Positions 25,723-35,038 of a stretch of 64,000 bases of DNA are shown here, piece by piece. Source of the stretch: CALFVT01 sp039989855 (GTDB taxonomy: Bacteria > Pseudomonadota > Alphaproteobacteria > Caulobacterales > Maricaulaceae). How positions within the stretch are numbered: position 1 is the first letter of the stretch; the number at the start of each line of letters is the position of its first letter. A program made the position numbers and the translations under genes. A model generated the notes under the pieces. That model ran no database searches, was not told the origin of the DNA, and saw only the letters and a list, made by a program, of their open reading frames with translations. The DNA is taken from the NCBI GenBank assembly GCA_039989855.1, contig JBDXGZ010000001.1:186001-250000 (forward strand), given 5' to 3'.

Positions 25723-27015
25723 TTGAGAGCCGGCGGTAGATACCAAGCGGCGATTGAAGTCCTTCAAGACGTTCTAGAAAAGCGCACACCTGTGAATGAT
25801 GCGTTGCGCGATTGGGGTAAGTCCCACCGTTTTGCAGGGTCGAAAGATAGGTCTTTCATTGGCAATCTCGTGCATGATGCTTTGCGTAAGAAGTCTTCCT
25901 TTGGTTGGCAGATGGATGATGATAGCCCGCGTGGCATAGTTTTCGCGGCGCTTTTGCTTGAACATGAGCTACCTCTTGAAGAGATCGAAGTGGCCTTTAC
26001 AGACCCGCACGGCCCGGGGGCTTTGACGGAAAAGGAAAAGACCCGCGCGGCGAAGCCGATCGCGCTGTCTGACGCGCCTGAATGGGTGCAAGCGGATGTG
26101 CCTGATTGGCTCTGGCCTGCGTTTGAGGCGAACTTCGATGAAGAAGCCGTGAAAGAAGGGCAAGCTTTAACCGCCTCTGCGCCTTTGGACTTACGGGTCA
26201 ATCAAATGAAGAGCACGCAGGCGAAAGCTTTGGCGACATTAGAGCCGCAAGGGGCAAAGCCTGCGCCGATTTCACCGCATGCCATACGAATTTCACGGGG
26301 CGGTCCGCATACACGCTTACCGAATGTACAAATCGAGCCGATTTACCAAGAAGGCGGCGTCGAAATTCAAGACGAAGGCTCTCAGATCATTGCCTCATTG
26401 ATTAACGCGCAGGACGGAGATAAAATCCTTGATATGTGCGCGGGCGGCGGCGGGAAATCCCTCGCGATTGCCAGTGATATGAAAGACGCGGTCAATATTA
26501 CAGCTTACGATATTGATAAACGCCGTCTAGCGCCGCTCTATCAACGTAAAATGCGGGCAGGGGTGAATAATATTGACATAGTACAGCCGCCAGCCATGAA
26601 TTTGGATAAGATGAAGGGGCAATTTGATAAGGTTGTCTTGGACGCGCCCTGTACGGGTGTCGGCACATGGCGCCGTAAGCCAGATGCGAAATGGCGCCTG
26701 TCAGAGCAAAGCCTCGAAATTCGCTTGAATGAGCAGAAAAACGTGCTTGATGCAGGCTGTGAGTTCGTTCGTAAGGGCGGGCTGCTGTTTTATATGACTT
26801 GTTCTATGTTGGCGGAAGAGAATGAGGCGCAAATTTACGCCTTCCTCGAACGTCATAAGGATTTCACCCTGCTATCGGCGGGGGAAGTCTGGGAAGAGCT
26901 TTACGGAGCCGACGCGTCAAAGCCGTGGTCAGCCGATGGGTGTAGCCTCACGCTAACACCGGCCTCAACGGGTACAGATGGATTTTTCTTCGCTGTCATG
27001 GAAAAGACAGCTTAA
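25723..27015 (+). CDS. rsmB: RsmB/NOP-family rRNA (cytosine-5) methyltransferase
   Basis: SAM-dependent m5C RNA methyltransferase. The N-terminal NusB-like helical region (about residues 1-130) precedes the Rossmann domain. The latter has the SAM loop LDMCAGGGGKSLAIA and both catalytic cysteines of the RCMT family, in DAPCTGVGTWRR and MTCSMLAEENE. The substrate is most likely C967 of 16S rRNA by analogy to RsmB. The gene begins at a TTG (MRAGGRY...), which matches the N-terminus expected for relatives; no better start is available. It lies between guaB and guaA, 33 and 17 bases away. Confidence 0.88.
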   Translation: MRAGGRYQAAIEVLQDVLEKRTPVNDALRDWGKSHRFAGSKDRSFIGNLVHDALRKKSSFGWQMDDDSPRGIVFAALLLEHELPLEEIEVAFTDPHGPGALTEKEKTRAAKPIALSDAPEWVQADVPDWLWPAFEANFDEEAVKEGQALTASAPLDLRVNQMKSTQAKALATLEPQGAKPAPISPHAIRISRGGPHTRLPNVQIEPIYQEGGVEIQDEGSQIIASLINAQDGDKILDMCAGGGGKSLAIASDMKDAVNITAYDIDKRRLAPLYQRKMRAGVNNIDIVQPPAMNLDKMKGQFDKVVLDAPCTGVGTWRRKPDAKWRLSEQSLEIRLNEQKNVLDAGCEFVRKGGLLFYMTCSMLAEENEAQIYAFLERHKDFTLLSAGEVWEELYGADASKPWSADGCSLTLTPASTGTDGFFFAVMEKTA

Positions 27016-27032
27016 AATTAGGGTAGATAAAT

Positions 27033-28607
27033 ATGTCCGATGTGAATGAAAATGGGCAACATGAACGCCTTTTGATTATTGATTTTGGCTCGCAAGTGAC
27101 AAAACTGATCGCGCGACGTGTCCGCGAGAGCGGAGTTTACTGCGAAGTTCATCCTTATAACCGTGCTGATGGGGCCTTTATTGACAGTTACGGACCGAAA
27201 GCAATCATCCTCTCGGGTGGCCCCAATAGTGTTACGGGAATTGGTAGCCCCCGCGCCGATGAAAGCGTTTTTACACGCGGTTTACCTGTCCTCGGCATTT
27301 GCTACGGGCAGCAAACTATGTGTGCGCAGCTTGGTGGGGCGGTTGAAACCTCTGACGAGAAAGAATTTGGTCGCGCTGACCTTACGATAAAAGCTAGTAA
27401 CCCTCTATTTGAGGGGCTTGCAGCTATCGGCGAGACGGAACGCGTCTGGATGAGCCACGGCGACCGTGTAAGTTCTATCCCCGATGGGTTCGAGGTTATC
27501 GCGACCTCTGGCAATGCCCCCTATGCGGCGACGGCAGATGTATCGCGTAATTTTTACGGGGTTCAGTTCCACCCTGAAGTCGTCCATTCGGTCAACGGCG
27601 CAAAAATGCTCCGCAATTTCACACATGCTATTGCAGGCTTTCAGGGCGACTGGTCTATGGCGGCATTTAAAGACGAAGCGATTGAAGCTATTCGTGAACA
27701 GGTCGGCGACGGCCATGTGATTTGCGGCCTCTCTGGTGGGGTTGATAGTTCCGTTGCAGCCGTTCTTATCCACGAAGCGATTGGCGAACAACTCACTTGC
27801 GTTTATGTGGATACGGGCATGATGCGAAAAGGCGAGAGCGACCAAGTCGTCAGCCTATTCCGTGAACATTATAAAATCAACCTCATCCATGTGGACGCTG
27901 AGGACACATTCCTCACGCAGCTTGAAGGGGTGAGTGACCCTGAACGGAAACGAAAAATCATCGGCGCGGCCTTCATTGATATCTTCGATGCTGAATCGAA
28001 AAAAATCAAAGGGGCAGAATTTCTCGCCCAAGGGACGTTATATCCTGACGTCATCGAGTCTGTCTCTTTTGACGGTGGCCCAAGTGTGACGATTAAATCT
28101 CACCATAATGTTGGCGGCCTTCCAGAGAAAATGAATTTGAAACTCGTCGAGCCATTGCGGGAATTGTTCAAAGATGAGGTAAGGGCTCTTGGCCGCGAGT
28201 TGGGCCTACATGAAGACTTCGTCCAGCGTCATCCATTCCCAGGGCCAGGCTTGGCCATTCGCTGTCCAGGCGCTGTGAGCAAGGACCGTCTCGACATTCT
28301 ACGTGACGCAGATGAGATCTATCTCGACCAAATTAAGAAGCACGGATTGTATGATAAGATTTGGCAAGCCTTTGCTGTGATCCTTCCTGTGCAGACAGTT
28401 GGGGTAATGGGGGATGAGCGGACCTATGAAAATGTTCTCGCGCTTCGGGCTGTGACCTCTACGGACGGTATGACAGCGGATTACTATCCTTACAGCCATG
28501 ATTTCCTCGGAGAGACGGCAACACGTATCATCAATGAAGTCCGCGGCGTTAACCGCGTGGTCTATGACGTGACCTCTAAACCGCCCGGAACCATTGAGTG
28601 GGAGTAA
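27033..28607 (+). CDS. guaA: GMP synthase (glutamine-hydrolysing)
   Basis: Converts XMP to GMP using glutamine and ATP. The N-terminal GATase has Cys90 in GICYGQQTM and His-Glu in VQFHPEVVH. The ATP-pyrophosphatase domain has the PP-loop GLSGGVDSSVAA, and the C-terminal dimerisation domain ends in KPPGTIEWE, the family hallmark. The 524 residues match E. coli (525). A weak hairpin at 28663-28689 may end the transcript. Confidence 0.98.
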   Translation: MSDVNENGQHERLLIIDFGSQVTKLIARRVRESGVYCEVHPYNRADGAFIDSYGPKAIILSGGPNSVTGIGSPRADESVFTRGLPVLGICYGQQTMCAQLGGAVETSDEKEFGRADLTIKASNPLFEGLAAIGETERVWMSHGDRVSSIPDGFEVIATSGNAPYAATADVSRNFYGVQFHPEVVHSVNGAKMLRNFTHAIAGFQGDWSMAAFKDEAIEAIREQVGDGHVICGLSGGVDSSVAAVLIHEAIGEQLTCVYVDTGMMRKGESDQVVSLFREHYKINLIHVDAEDTFLTQLEGVSDPERKRKIIGAAFIDIFDAESKKIKGAEFLAQGTLYPDVIESVSFDGGPSVTIKSHHNVGGLPEKMNLKLVEPLRELFKDEVRALGRELGLHEDFVQRHPFPGPGLAIRCPGAVSKDRLDILRDADEIYLDQIKKHGLYDKIWQAFAVILPVQTVGVMGDERTYENVLALRAVTSTDGMTADYYPYSHDFLGETATRIINEVRGVNRVVYDVTSKPPGTIEWE

Positions 28608-28913
28608 ACGTTAGTTTTGTTGGCGTGAAAATGCTCAAACATTAAGCGCGCCTTCATTCTTTAAAAAACACCCGCAAGTCGCTGTTTTTAAACATTAATT
28701 TATAGATTTAACGAAAAATTATTGCTTTAAGTTGGTGTAAAAAACTCAATAAAAACAGTAGCGAATGCGAGGTTTAATCACGTATAAACCATAGTCATTG
28801 TTCTTACTCATACAGCTGCAAATACCCCTTTGTTCAGCCCTGCTTTTAACCGCATTTAAACCGTAATTAGGTAGTTTACACACAAGCGGCAATAGACCGC
28901 AAAAATGGTGTGA
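28608..28913. other. AT-rich intergenic region before the surface-protein genes
   Basis: About 306 bases between guaA and the 158-residue secreted protein. It contains an imperfect hairpin with A- and T-tracts (28663-28689), which might terminate guaA, and then AT-rich sequence that probably carries the promoter of the 28914-32674 pair. The base composition drops compared with the flanking housekeeping genes. I could not pick a convincing -35/-10 pair. Confidence 0.5.
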
Positions 28914-29390
28914 ATGGTAATAATGACTGCGAGTCTAAAAATAGTCCACACATGTTTGACGCTTTGGTACGTGTCAATTCTAAGTGTCTTTTGTATAGTT
29001 GCTCCGGCAGCTTACGCTGATGCTATGCATGTAAAAGTCGAAGATGGTGAAACATCTTTCCTTGTGGATATTGAGGAAAGAAAAATATGGTGGATTACAG
29101 AGGTATGCAGGTTCGAAGTTCCTGTAAACAATGACAAATCCGATCATGATAATGATGATTCCCTCGCAATAATTTCTTCTGATAAATTTCTAAAAGATGT
29201 TCAAATTGGTTCACACCGTTTTACGCTGGAACAACAGTTCCGCTTTAACATGGTGAGCCAAGCTCCTACGCTACAAGTTTTTAACTCTGTGCGCGGTGGC
29301 TGGTCTGAAGTTGATATTCACGTCGATGAGACGTGTGATACAGACTTCACCTGTCGCCGTAGCATGGAGTTACCTCTGTGCACGGATTAG
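28914..29390 (+). CDS. Small secreted Cys-containing protein upstream of the usher-like gene
   Basis: Unrecognised 158-residue protein with a hydrophobic N-terminal signal ending near AAYADA (about residue 36). The mature part is acidic, with a KSDHDNDDS stretch and four cysteines: one in TEVCRFEV and three in a C-terminal cluster (DETCDTDFTCRRSMELPLC), enough for two disulfides. Its 3' end overlaps the start of the 1098-residue outer-membrane protein by 13 bases, so the two are probably translated together. By position it could be a minor subunit, tip protein or periplasmic helper of that system. An alternative ATG lies at 28923. Confidence 0.7.
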   Translation: MVIMTASLKIVHTCLTLWYVSILSVFCIVAPAAYADAMHVKVEDGETSFLVDIEERKIWWITEVCRFEVPVNNDKSDHDNDDSLAIISSDKFLKDVQIGSHRFTLEQQFRFNMVSQAPTLQVFNSVRGGWSEVDIHVDETCDTDFTCRRSMELPLCTD

Positions 29391-32300
29391 AAAAAGCCAA
29401 TAAAAACAATTTTCTAGCTTGCTATCTTACAGTCATTGCTTTGATGGCCTATTTTGTCATGCAAACGCTGCTTTTCACACCTGTAGCTTTTGCTGATACA
29501 TCGGTGCCATCAGACGATATTGTGGCCACTAAAACGTCTCCTGTAGCCTCTGAAACGCCCGAGAGCTTAGAAAAAGAGCAAGGTGATGAGGCGGATGAAG
29601 ATTTAGATCCGTCTGTTGAAACCATTGAGAAATATGCGAATGTTGTTCTCAGCACCAAGATTGAGCATAGCATAAATATCAAGCTCGATGGTGAAGACTT
29701 ACAAAGTGGCCTTGTGCACCGCTCTGATGAGGATGGTCTATATTTTGACGCAATCCCAGTGTTTAAAGCCCTGGAAAACACTTATGTTTATAATGCTGAA
29801 GTCGGCGTTTTTAACTTTGAACGCAGTCAGGATAATGCGAAATTTAGTATTCGTATGAAGGATGGCCTTGTAGCGGCGAACGGAAAGCCCGTGGGTAAAC
29901 TGCCGCATTTTGGTGAAATCTCAGACGGCCGCATCTTGCTGACGGCAAATGCTTTAGCCTTTTTAACAGGCACAAGTGCGAAATATGATAAAGAAAACAG
30001 GGTCTTCGACTTTAGACTTGATCCACGGCTAAAAATTGCAACGGGCTTTAATATCTTTGTTGAAGATGTTGCCTTGCAAGAACTTAATCCTGAGCCACGG
30101 TCTGTTGGTTCTGTTCTTCTCTTACCACTTTTGCCTATTGCCGAAGAACTTGGCCATGACGTGATCATACTTGACGGCGGAACCAGCGTTCGTGTGAAAC
30201 GATCGCAAGATAGTGCGATATTCACCTTGAACCTTGATACAGGTCTTGTGAGTTTACGCGAAAGACCATTTGGTCTTGTTGAGGATGCTGCCTTAATTGA
30301 CCGGACAAATCTCTTGCTACCAACCAATGCTATTGAGGCTTTAACAGGTACACATGTGGAGGTGGTGACAGGAACGAACCGTATTAATATCTTACTGGAT
30401 GATGAGCTTAAAGGCGGCGCCATACCAGATGCGCGGGTTAGTGATGTTCTGAGTGAAACACCCTTTACGCCCGAATCTGTAAACTTCTTATTAGCGCCAG
30501 ACCGTGTGAACCGTCTCAATTTTACCTTCCACAAAGGGCACTACAATGGGCGTGTCCGCTACGAAATTGAGGACTTGCCGTCTAATGCGGCTGAGCTTGA
30601 GCCGAGTTGGCTCTCCCTAGATTTCAGGCGGTCGAATGGTATTTATGGGTCGGTTGGAGATTATTCCAGTGATTTACGGGAACTTGATGGAGTTGACATA
30701 CGTCGCATACGCGGCGTTTCGGTCGTTAAAGAGACCGATAAAGGTAACCGTTGGGCTTTAGCCGCTGGCCTTCCTGAATCTGGGCGGCGTGCCATTAGTG
30801 ATAATCAAACACGATCGACATTTAGCGGAATTGCAGCCGGTGCGCGGTTTGCTAGTAAAAATGGTTGGGAAGCGGGTCTAGCCGTCCATTCTGATACGCT
30901 TAACAAAGACCACCGTGCTGTTCTAAGCGCGATCAGTGGTTCACTTGGGCGCAATCATATTAAGAATGTGCAGTGGACAGCTCGAGGTGACGTTGGCTTG
31001 TTTTCAGGCCCAACACGCGAGAGAGGCATTGATGCACGCGGGGCGGTATCGGGTCGCTACAATTGGAAGAACACAGTTTCTCTTGATCTCGGACTTGATT
31101 ATCAGGGTGTTGAATTTCAACGCAACACGATTATTGACCGAGAAGAGCGTGAAGCTGAAGCAGAGCTTATAGATGAGTTGAACGGTGACGAGACCGTTGA
31201 TGTTGTAGAAAATCCTGTTGAGGATAATCAGATCATTGGGCAAGATGTCCTAAGCCAACGTGTTGGTATTAATTATACGCCAAATATTGGTTCGAAAGTT
31301 ATTTCTGACCCAACAGTATCGTTACGGTTTTCTAGAACAGATAATGGCCTTACGTCTGGGCGTGAAACAGGGAATGTGGTCGATACGAAAAGCTTATCCG
31401 TTGGGACGAGCTTTCCGCAAATTGGGCTTAGTATCGGCGGTAATATAATTGATAATAATGTTAAATTTAATGATGGCACGGACTCAAGACAATCTCGTCA
31501 ATATACTGTATTGGCGAGCAAATCATTTGATTGGGTCGATCTTAAAGCCCAATATCAAAAGAACCAGTCCAATGAAACGGATGATGTTGATCAACTTGTC
31601 CTTACGGCCAACTTTAATGTGGATCGTAAATTCAAACTACCGCTTCCTAAAGAAGGCCTGTTTACTGTATCACCATCAGTGAGTGCTGGACAATCTAATG
31701 GTAGAAACAGTGTGCGCGGCGGTCTTGTTGCTAATTATGATTCTGGTAATATTTTCGGAAAGAAAAATCAGGTTAAAGCGTCTTTTGGCGTTTTACAGTC
31801 AATCAATGATTTTAGTAACGGTGAAACAAGCAAGTTTCTGACGGTTACTGCCGCGCGAGAAATCAACTTTGGTAAAAACCTTAGTCTTGGCCTGAGCTAC
31901 CGTAATAATTTAAAGGGCAATCAGCGTATTGGGTTGGAGCTTCGTGGTGGTTATAGGCTTAATGAGCCGCGTCGTTATACGAAGACTCATGAAGGGCGAG
32001 GGGTCTTGAAAGGGCAAGCGTTCCTTGACAAAAATTACGACGGCATTCGCCAACCTAATGAACCCGGTGCGGGTGGGGTTATTTTGCGTATTAAGCGCTC
32101 AGGATTGGCCCTACGATCAGATAGCCAAGGTTATTACACAATTCAGAATATTAAAGAGGGGCTGCATTCTGTAGCGGTTGATAGCCGTAGCCTCCCTCTT
32201 GGCTTTGGATTACCAGATGAAAAAGAGTTCAAAGCGACTATATTGGAAGGGCATGTCTCTTCGCTCGATATTCCGATTATTCAGCGCGGGCAATTACGAG

Positions 32301-32674
32301 GCTTTACCTTCATCGATGAAGATGAAGACGGTGAATATGATAAGGGTGAGACACGGGTTGAGGGGGTAAAGCTTTCCTTAGTCAACAAAACTGATTCTGT
32401 GAATACAAATGCGACGTCTTCATCTTTTGGCCAATTTGCCTTTGATGATTTAAAGCCTGCAACCTACGAAATTCTAGTCGCGGAAAAAGGTGGCCCTGGA
32501 TATGAAGGCGGTACGCGTTTGGAAGTCGAGTTAGATGCGGCTACGTTCGATCTTAAGAAAATAGCTATTGCTCTCAAGCCTTTACGAGAAATACTTACAG
32601 TTGATGCGGGCGATGAAAATGGGGAGTACCCAGAGCCACCGCCACAACAAGTTACCATGTCCGCTACGCCTTAA
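29378..32674 (+). CDS. Usher-like outer-membrane beta-barrel protein with stalk and SdrD_B-like domains
   Basis: Large exported protein of 1098 residues. After a signal anchor (about residues 12-39) and a short acidic linker come two similar domains (about 95-215 and 222-340). Each ends in a pattern like LLTANALAFLTGT or LLPTNAIEALTGT followed by a strand; they resemble copper-amine-oxidase N-terminal-like stalk domains. Residues ~370-865 alternate polar and hydrophobic residues with frequent strand-turn units, as in an outer-membrane barrel. The C-terminus has two SdrD_B/usher-C-like domains with loops DKNYDGIRQPNEPG and DEDEDGEYDKGET that look calcium-binding. With a PapD-like chaperone and two subunit genes nearby, an usher role is the best inference; a barrel-anchored adhesin is the alternative. 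A strong terminator follows. Confidence 0.65.
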   Translation: MHGLEKANKNNFLACYLTVIALMAYFVMQTLLFTPVAFADTSVPSDDIVATKTSPVASETPESLEKEQGDEADEDLDPSVETIEKYANVVLSTKIEHSINIKLDGEDLQSGLVHRSDEDGLYFDAIPVFKALENTYVYNAEVGVFNFERSQDNAKFSIRMKDGLVAANGKPVGKLPHFGEISDGRILLTANALAFLTGTSAKYDKENRVFDFRLDPRLKIATGFNIFVEDVALQELNPEPRSVGSVLLLPLLPIAEELGHDVIILDGGTSVRVKRSQDSAIFTLNLDTGLVSLRERPFGLVEDAALIDRTNLLLPTNAIEALTGTHVEVVTGTNRINILLDDELKGGAIPDARVSDVLSETPFTPESVNFLLAPDRVNRLNFTFHKGHYNGRVRYEIEDLPSNAAELEPSWLSLDFRRSNGIYGSVGDYSSDLRELDGVDIRRIRGVSVVKETDKGNRWALAAGLPESGRRAISDNQTRSTFSGIAAGARFASKNGWEAGLAVHSDTLNKDHRAVLSAISGSLGRNHIKNVQWTARGDVGLFSGPTRERGIDARGAVSGRYNWKNTVSLDLGLDYQGVEFQRNTIIDREEREAEAELIDELNGDETVDVVENPVEDNQIIGQDVLSQRVGINYTPNIGSKVISDPTVSLRFSRTDNGLTSGRETGNVVDTKSLSVGTSFPQIGLSIGGNIIDNNVKFNDGTDSRQSRQYTVLASKSFDWVDLKAQYQKNQSNETDDVDQLVLTANFNVDRKFKLPLPKEGLFTVSPSVSAGQSNGRNSVRGGLVANYDSGNIFGKKNQVKASFGVLQSINDFSNGETSKFLTVTAAREINFGKNLSLGLSYRNNLKGNQRIGLELRGGYRLNEPRRYTKTHEGRGVLKGQAFLDKNYDGIRQPNEPGAGGVILRIKRSGLALRSDSQGYYTIQNIKEGLHSVAVDSRSLPLGFGLPDEKEFKATILEGHVSSLDIPIIQRGQLRGFTFIDEDEDGEYDKGETRVEGVKLSLVNKTDSVNTNATSSSFGQFAFDDLKPATYEILVAEKGGPGYEGGTRLEVELDAATFDLKKIAIALKPLREILTVDAGDENGEYPEPPPQQVTMSATP

Positions 32675-32697
32675 CCAGCGTAGTGGCAACCACAACT

Positions 32698-32725
32698 GGG
32701 GTAGCTTCGGCTACCCCTTTTTTTT
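32698..32725 (+). terminator. Strong intrinsic terminator after the usher-like gene
   Basis: GGGGTAGC (32698-32705) and GCTACCCC (32710-32717) form a perfect stem closed by a TTCG tetraloop, followed by eight Ts (32718-32725). This ends the 28914-32674 transcript just before the convergent DUF547-type gene. Confidence 0.95.
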
Positions 32726-32732
32726 GGGATAT

Positions 32733-34004
32733 TTAGCGGATATTTAAATCCCAATCATAATCATACTTGTTGATGTTATCTGCGCTATCGAGGACAGCCT
32801 TTTTAGACCCAGACGCGTATTCACGCATGTGGGCTAAAATTCCGTCTTCACTGCCACCGAAGTCCTTCTTGTACCATTTGTAGATACTCGACGCGACAAT
32901 CTTATTACCTTCTACGGAGACTCCGCGTTCACTGGCGATAAAATCGCGAGCAGCTTGGGCAAGGTCGGCTTCAAGCGTTGCCGCCTCCCAAGCTGATGGT
33001 TTAACATTCGGGCAGCCAATTGAGGCGCAGTTAAAGGCATAGTGCACGCGGGGTTCATCATACTTTTTGCGCACTGTACCGTGCTCAATATCATCAAGGC
33101 TCATAGCTTTACCGTTCACAGTGAGGCGGTCTTTCTTCCAAGGGCGGCTGATTTTACGAATAGATTTCGTCGGGTAGTTTTCAAGAATAAGCTCAATTGT
33201 CTTCGCGTTGTAAAGATTAAACCATGTTGCCATTTCTTTATCACGGGGCAGGGCTTCAATATCTATAGCTGAGAGCGTATGTATATAAGCGTTTAAGCTC
33301 GCGCGGTCTTCTTGTGTGACCTTATCATAGGCGACAAGATTGATCCCGTTCACGGGGCTAACATACTTTGCCAAAAACGCATTATATGGTGCGTTGGGAT
33401 TAACCGCTATGGTCGGTTTTTCTGCGGGGGTAGTGTCAACAGCCACTGTTTGTGGTGCAGGATTTATTTGAGGCTCTACTTGCGGTTGCTGTGAAATCTG
33501 GCTCTCACGCAAAACCCTCGCGTCAGCTTCGTCCTGTGCTTCAAGGGCAGCTTGGTGCTCTAATGATTTTTGGCGCTCCAAGGCGGCTTGTTGTTCTTGT
33601 TCTACGCGTGCCATAGCGTCTTTGGCGGCCTTGGCATCAGCAGCATTTTTGGCAGCTTGTGCCTCAGCTTCTGCACGGGCCATTTCTTCTTTCTCTGCTT
33701 GGGCATCTTTCGCGGCTTGGACTTGCGCCTTGGCACGGTCCATTTCTTCTTTTGTAGCTTGGGCGTCTTTTGCAGCTTGGGCTTCCTTCGCTGCGAGAGC
33801 TTCAGCTTCGGCCTGTTCCATAATACGTTTTTTCTCGGCTAACTCTTCCGTAAGCTTCCGCGCGTTATCTGCCTTAATATCTGGCGTTTCGATGGTCGCT
33901 CCAGCAGATGTATCAGATCCAACTTTGGCCGTATCTTTCGCGCAAGACGCTATGAGTGACGTACATAGGGCAGCTGTATATATAAGTTTCCAGCGATTAG
34001 GCAT
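32733..34004 (-). CDS. DUF547-domain lipoprotein with a long coiled-coil stalk
   Basis: Predicted lipoprotein of 423 residues. The signal ends in LIASC (Cys21). Residues ~45-175 are rich in Ala, Glu, Lys and Gln with near-repeats such as AKDAQATKEEMDRAK and should form a long coiled coil. Residues ~205-400 match the DUF547 pattern: WFNLYNAKTIELIL, HGTVRKKYDEPRVHYAFNCAS and IGCPNVKPSAW, with the conserved His and Cys pair. DUF547 proteins are mostly uncharacterised; a catalytic role has been suggested from the conserved Cys/His. It is on the same strand as the subunit/chaperone genes, 145 bases downstream, and may belong to that transcript. Confidence 0.82.
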   Translation of the reverse strand: MPNRWKLIYTAALCTSLIASCAKDTAKVGSDTSAGATIETPDIKADNARKLTEELAEKKRIMEQAEAEALAAKEAQAAKDAQATKEEMDRAKAQVQAAKDAQAEKEEMARAEAEAQAAKNAADAKAAKDAMARVEQEQQAALERQKSLEHQAALEAQDEADARVLRESQISQQPQVEPQINPAPQTVAVDTTPAEKPTIAVNPNAPYNAFLAKYVSPVNGINLVAYDKVTQEDRASLNAYIHTLSAIDIEALPRDKEMATWFNLYNAKTIELILENYPTKSIRKISRPWKKDRLTVNGKAMSLDDIEHGTVRKKYDEPRVHYAFNCASIGCPNVKPSAWEAATLEADLAQAARDFIASERGVSVEGNKIVASSIYKWYKKDFGGSEDGILAHMREYASGSKKAVLDSADNINKYDYDWDLNIR

Positions 34005-34149
34005 AAATCCTCCTTTTATGATAGGATGAGTATAGCCAATAAGTTTTCCGACAGCTAAACACGAATTCGAGACTGCGGATTAAAAAACAACTTAATTACA
34101 GTATGTTAGATGATTAGGCTTAACTTAGCAGGCTTGATTTCAGTAAAAG

Positions 34150-35031
34150 TTACTGAGCCTCACGGAAGAAATCAATAGTGAGATCGATATCTACAGACCC
34201 TAGCCCCATAGATAGGTCATAAACGGGCATCGTATATTCCAAATCAAGACGGACCGCTTGTTGATTAATCGTACCGTTTCTGATTCGAATACCATTGGCA
34301 TTTGTAAACCGTATCAACTCTATTTGTGAACTTTCTAGATCAGCAAGTGAATTGACTTGATTGTTAATGCTATTGTTGTTGCTTCGTGCTCTGTCACCAA
34401 AGTCAAATCCGTCGTCATTACCATTCGCTGTTAGGCTGACGTTTAGAGCAATATCTTCAAGGCCGACTGTTTGGACAAAGTCACCCGTCGCATTGGCAAT
34501 GTCAGCTTGCGCACGAATAGAGAAGCGTGTGTTACGGGAGGTGATAAATATACTATGGGAATAGGATCGTCCATCTGGAGCGAGGCCTATATCGGTGAAG
34601 TTAGATACGGAAAAAGCCGAAAAGCTATCGCCTGCATCAAGGTATCCGTCACCATCATCATTGCCTATTATGGTGGGGGCCCCATTGGCGGATTGAATAA
34701 TCCCAAGTCGAAAGCTTTGGTTGGCATCGGGACGAAAATTTGTGGCACGTTGCGTCGTGCCCGTCAAATTTGTCTCGTTCGCGCGATTAAAAAATGAGAT
34801 CATTTGCGCGCCGAAAGGGATGCAGCAAGAGTTGGTGGAAAAATTAAAGTTATCGTAAACGTCAAACGTCTGCCCGTCATGCACAATGACGCAACCATAT
34901 GTTCGACAGAAAAAATCGGTATCGAGAAAGTCTGATTGGGCGAGCGCTGAAGCGCTACACCCTAATGCTAGCAGACCATATCCGAGTTTTTTGAGATAAC
35001 GAATAGAAGATATGTATCTGGGCTCACCCAA
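34150..35031 (-). CDS. Minor secreted subunit, paralogue of the 36038-36934 protein
   Basis: Exported protein of about 290 residues with a signal peptide ending near SALAQ (residue 32). It shares collinear motifs with the larger-copy subunit upstream: a strand-rich start (FFCRTYGCVIVHDGQTFD), a GDSFSAF segment at ~135, HSIFITSRNTRFSIRA at ~160, GNDDGFDFGD at ~204 and QQAVRLDLEY at ~257. It alone has cysteines (42, 47, 69, 70) and a calcium-loop-like NDDGDGYLDAGD, so it could be a tip or adaptor subunit. No ATG fits: the frame opens at TTG 35031, and a GGTGAG ribosome-like site just inside suggests the true start may be a few codons later. It lies 7 bases after the chaperone gene. Confidence 0.72.
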   Translation of the reverse strand: MGEPRYISSIRYLKKLGYGLLALGCSASALAQSDFLDTDFFCRTYGCVIVHDGQTFDVYDNFNFSTNSCCIPFGAQMISFFNRANETNLTGTTQRATNFRPDANQSFRLGIIQSANGAPTIIGNDDGDGYLDAGDSFSAFSVSNFTDIGLAPDGRSYSHSIFITSRNTRFSIRAQADIANATGDFVQTVGLEDIALNVSLTANGNDDGFDFGDRARSNNNSINNQVNSLADLESSQIELIRFTNANGIRIRNGTINQQAVRLDLEYTMPVYDLSMGLGSVDIDLTIDFFREAQ

Positions 35032-35038
35032 GGGCGGT

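Noticed and set aside
28663..28689. Hairpin with A/T tracts after guaA
   Set aside because: The stem is imperfect with bulged C residues; too weak to list as a terminator on its own.
29827..30534. 235-codon frame antisense to the usher-like gene
   Set aside because: Ser/Lys/Arg-rich composition typical of antisense translation; no signal peptide or ribosome site.
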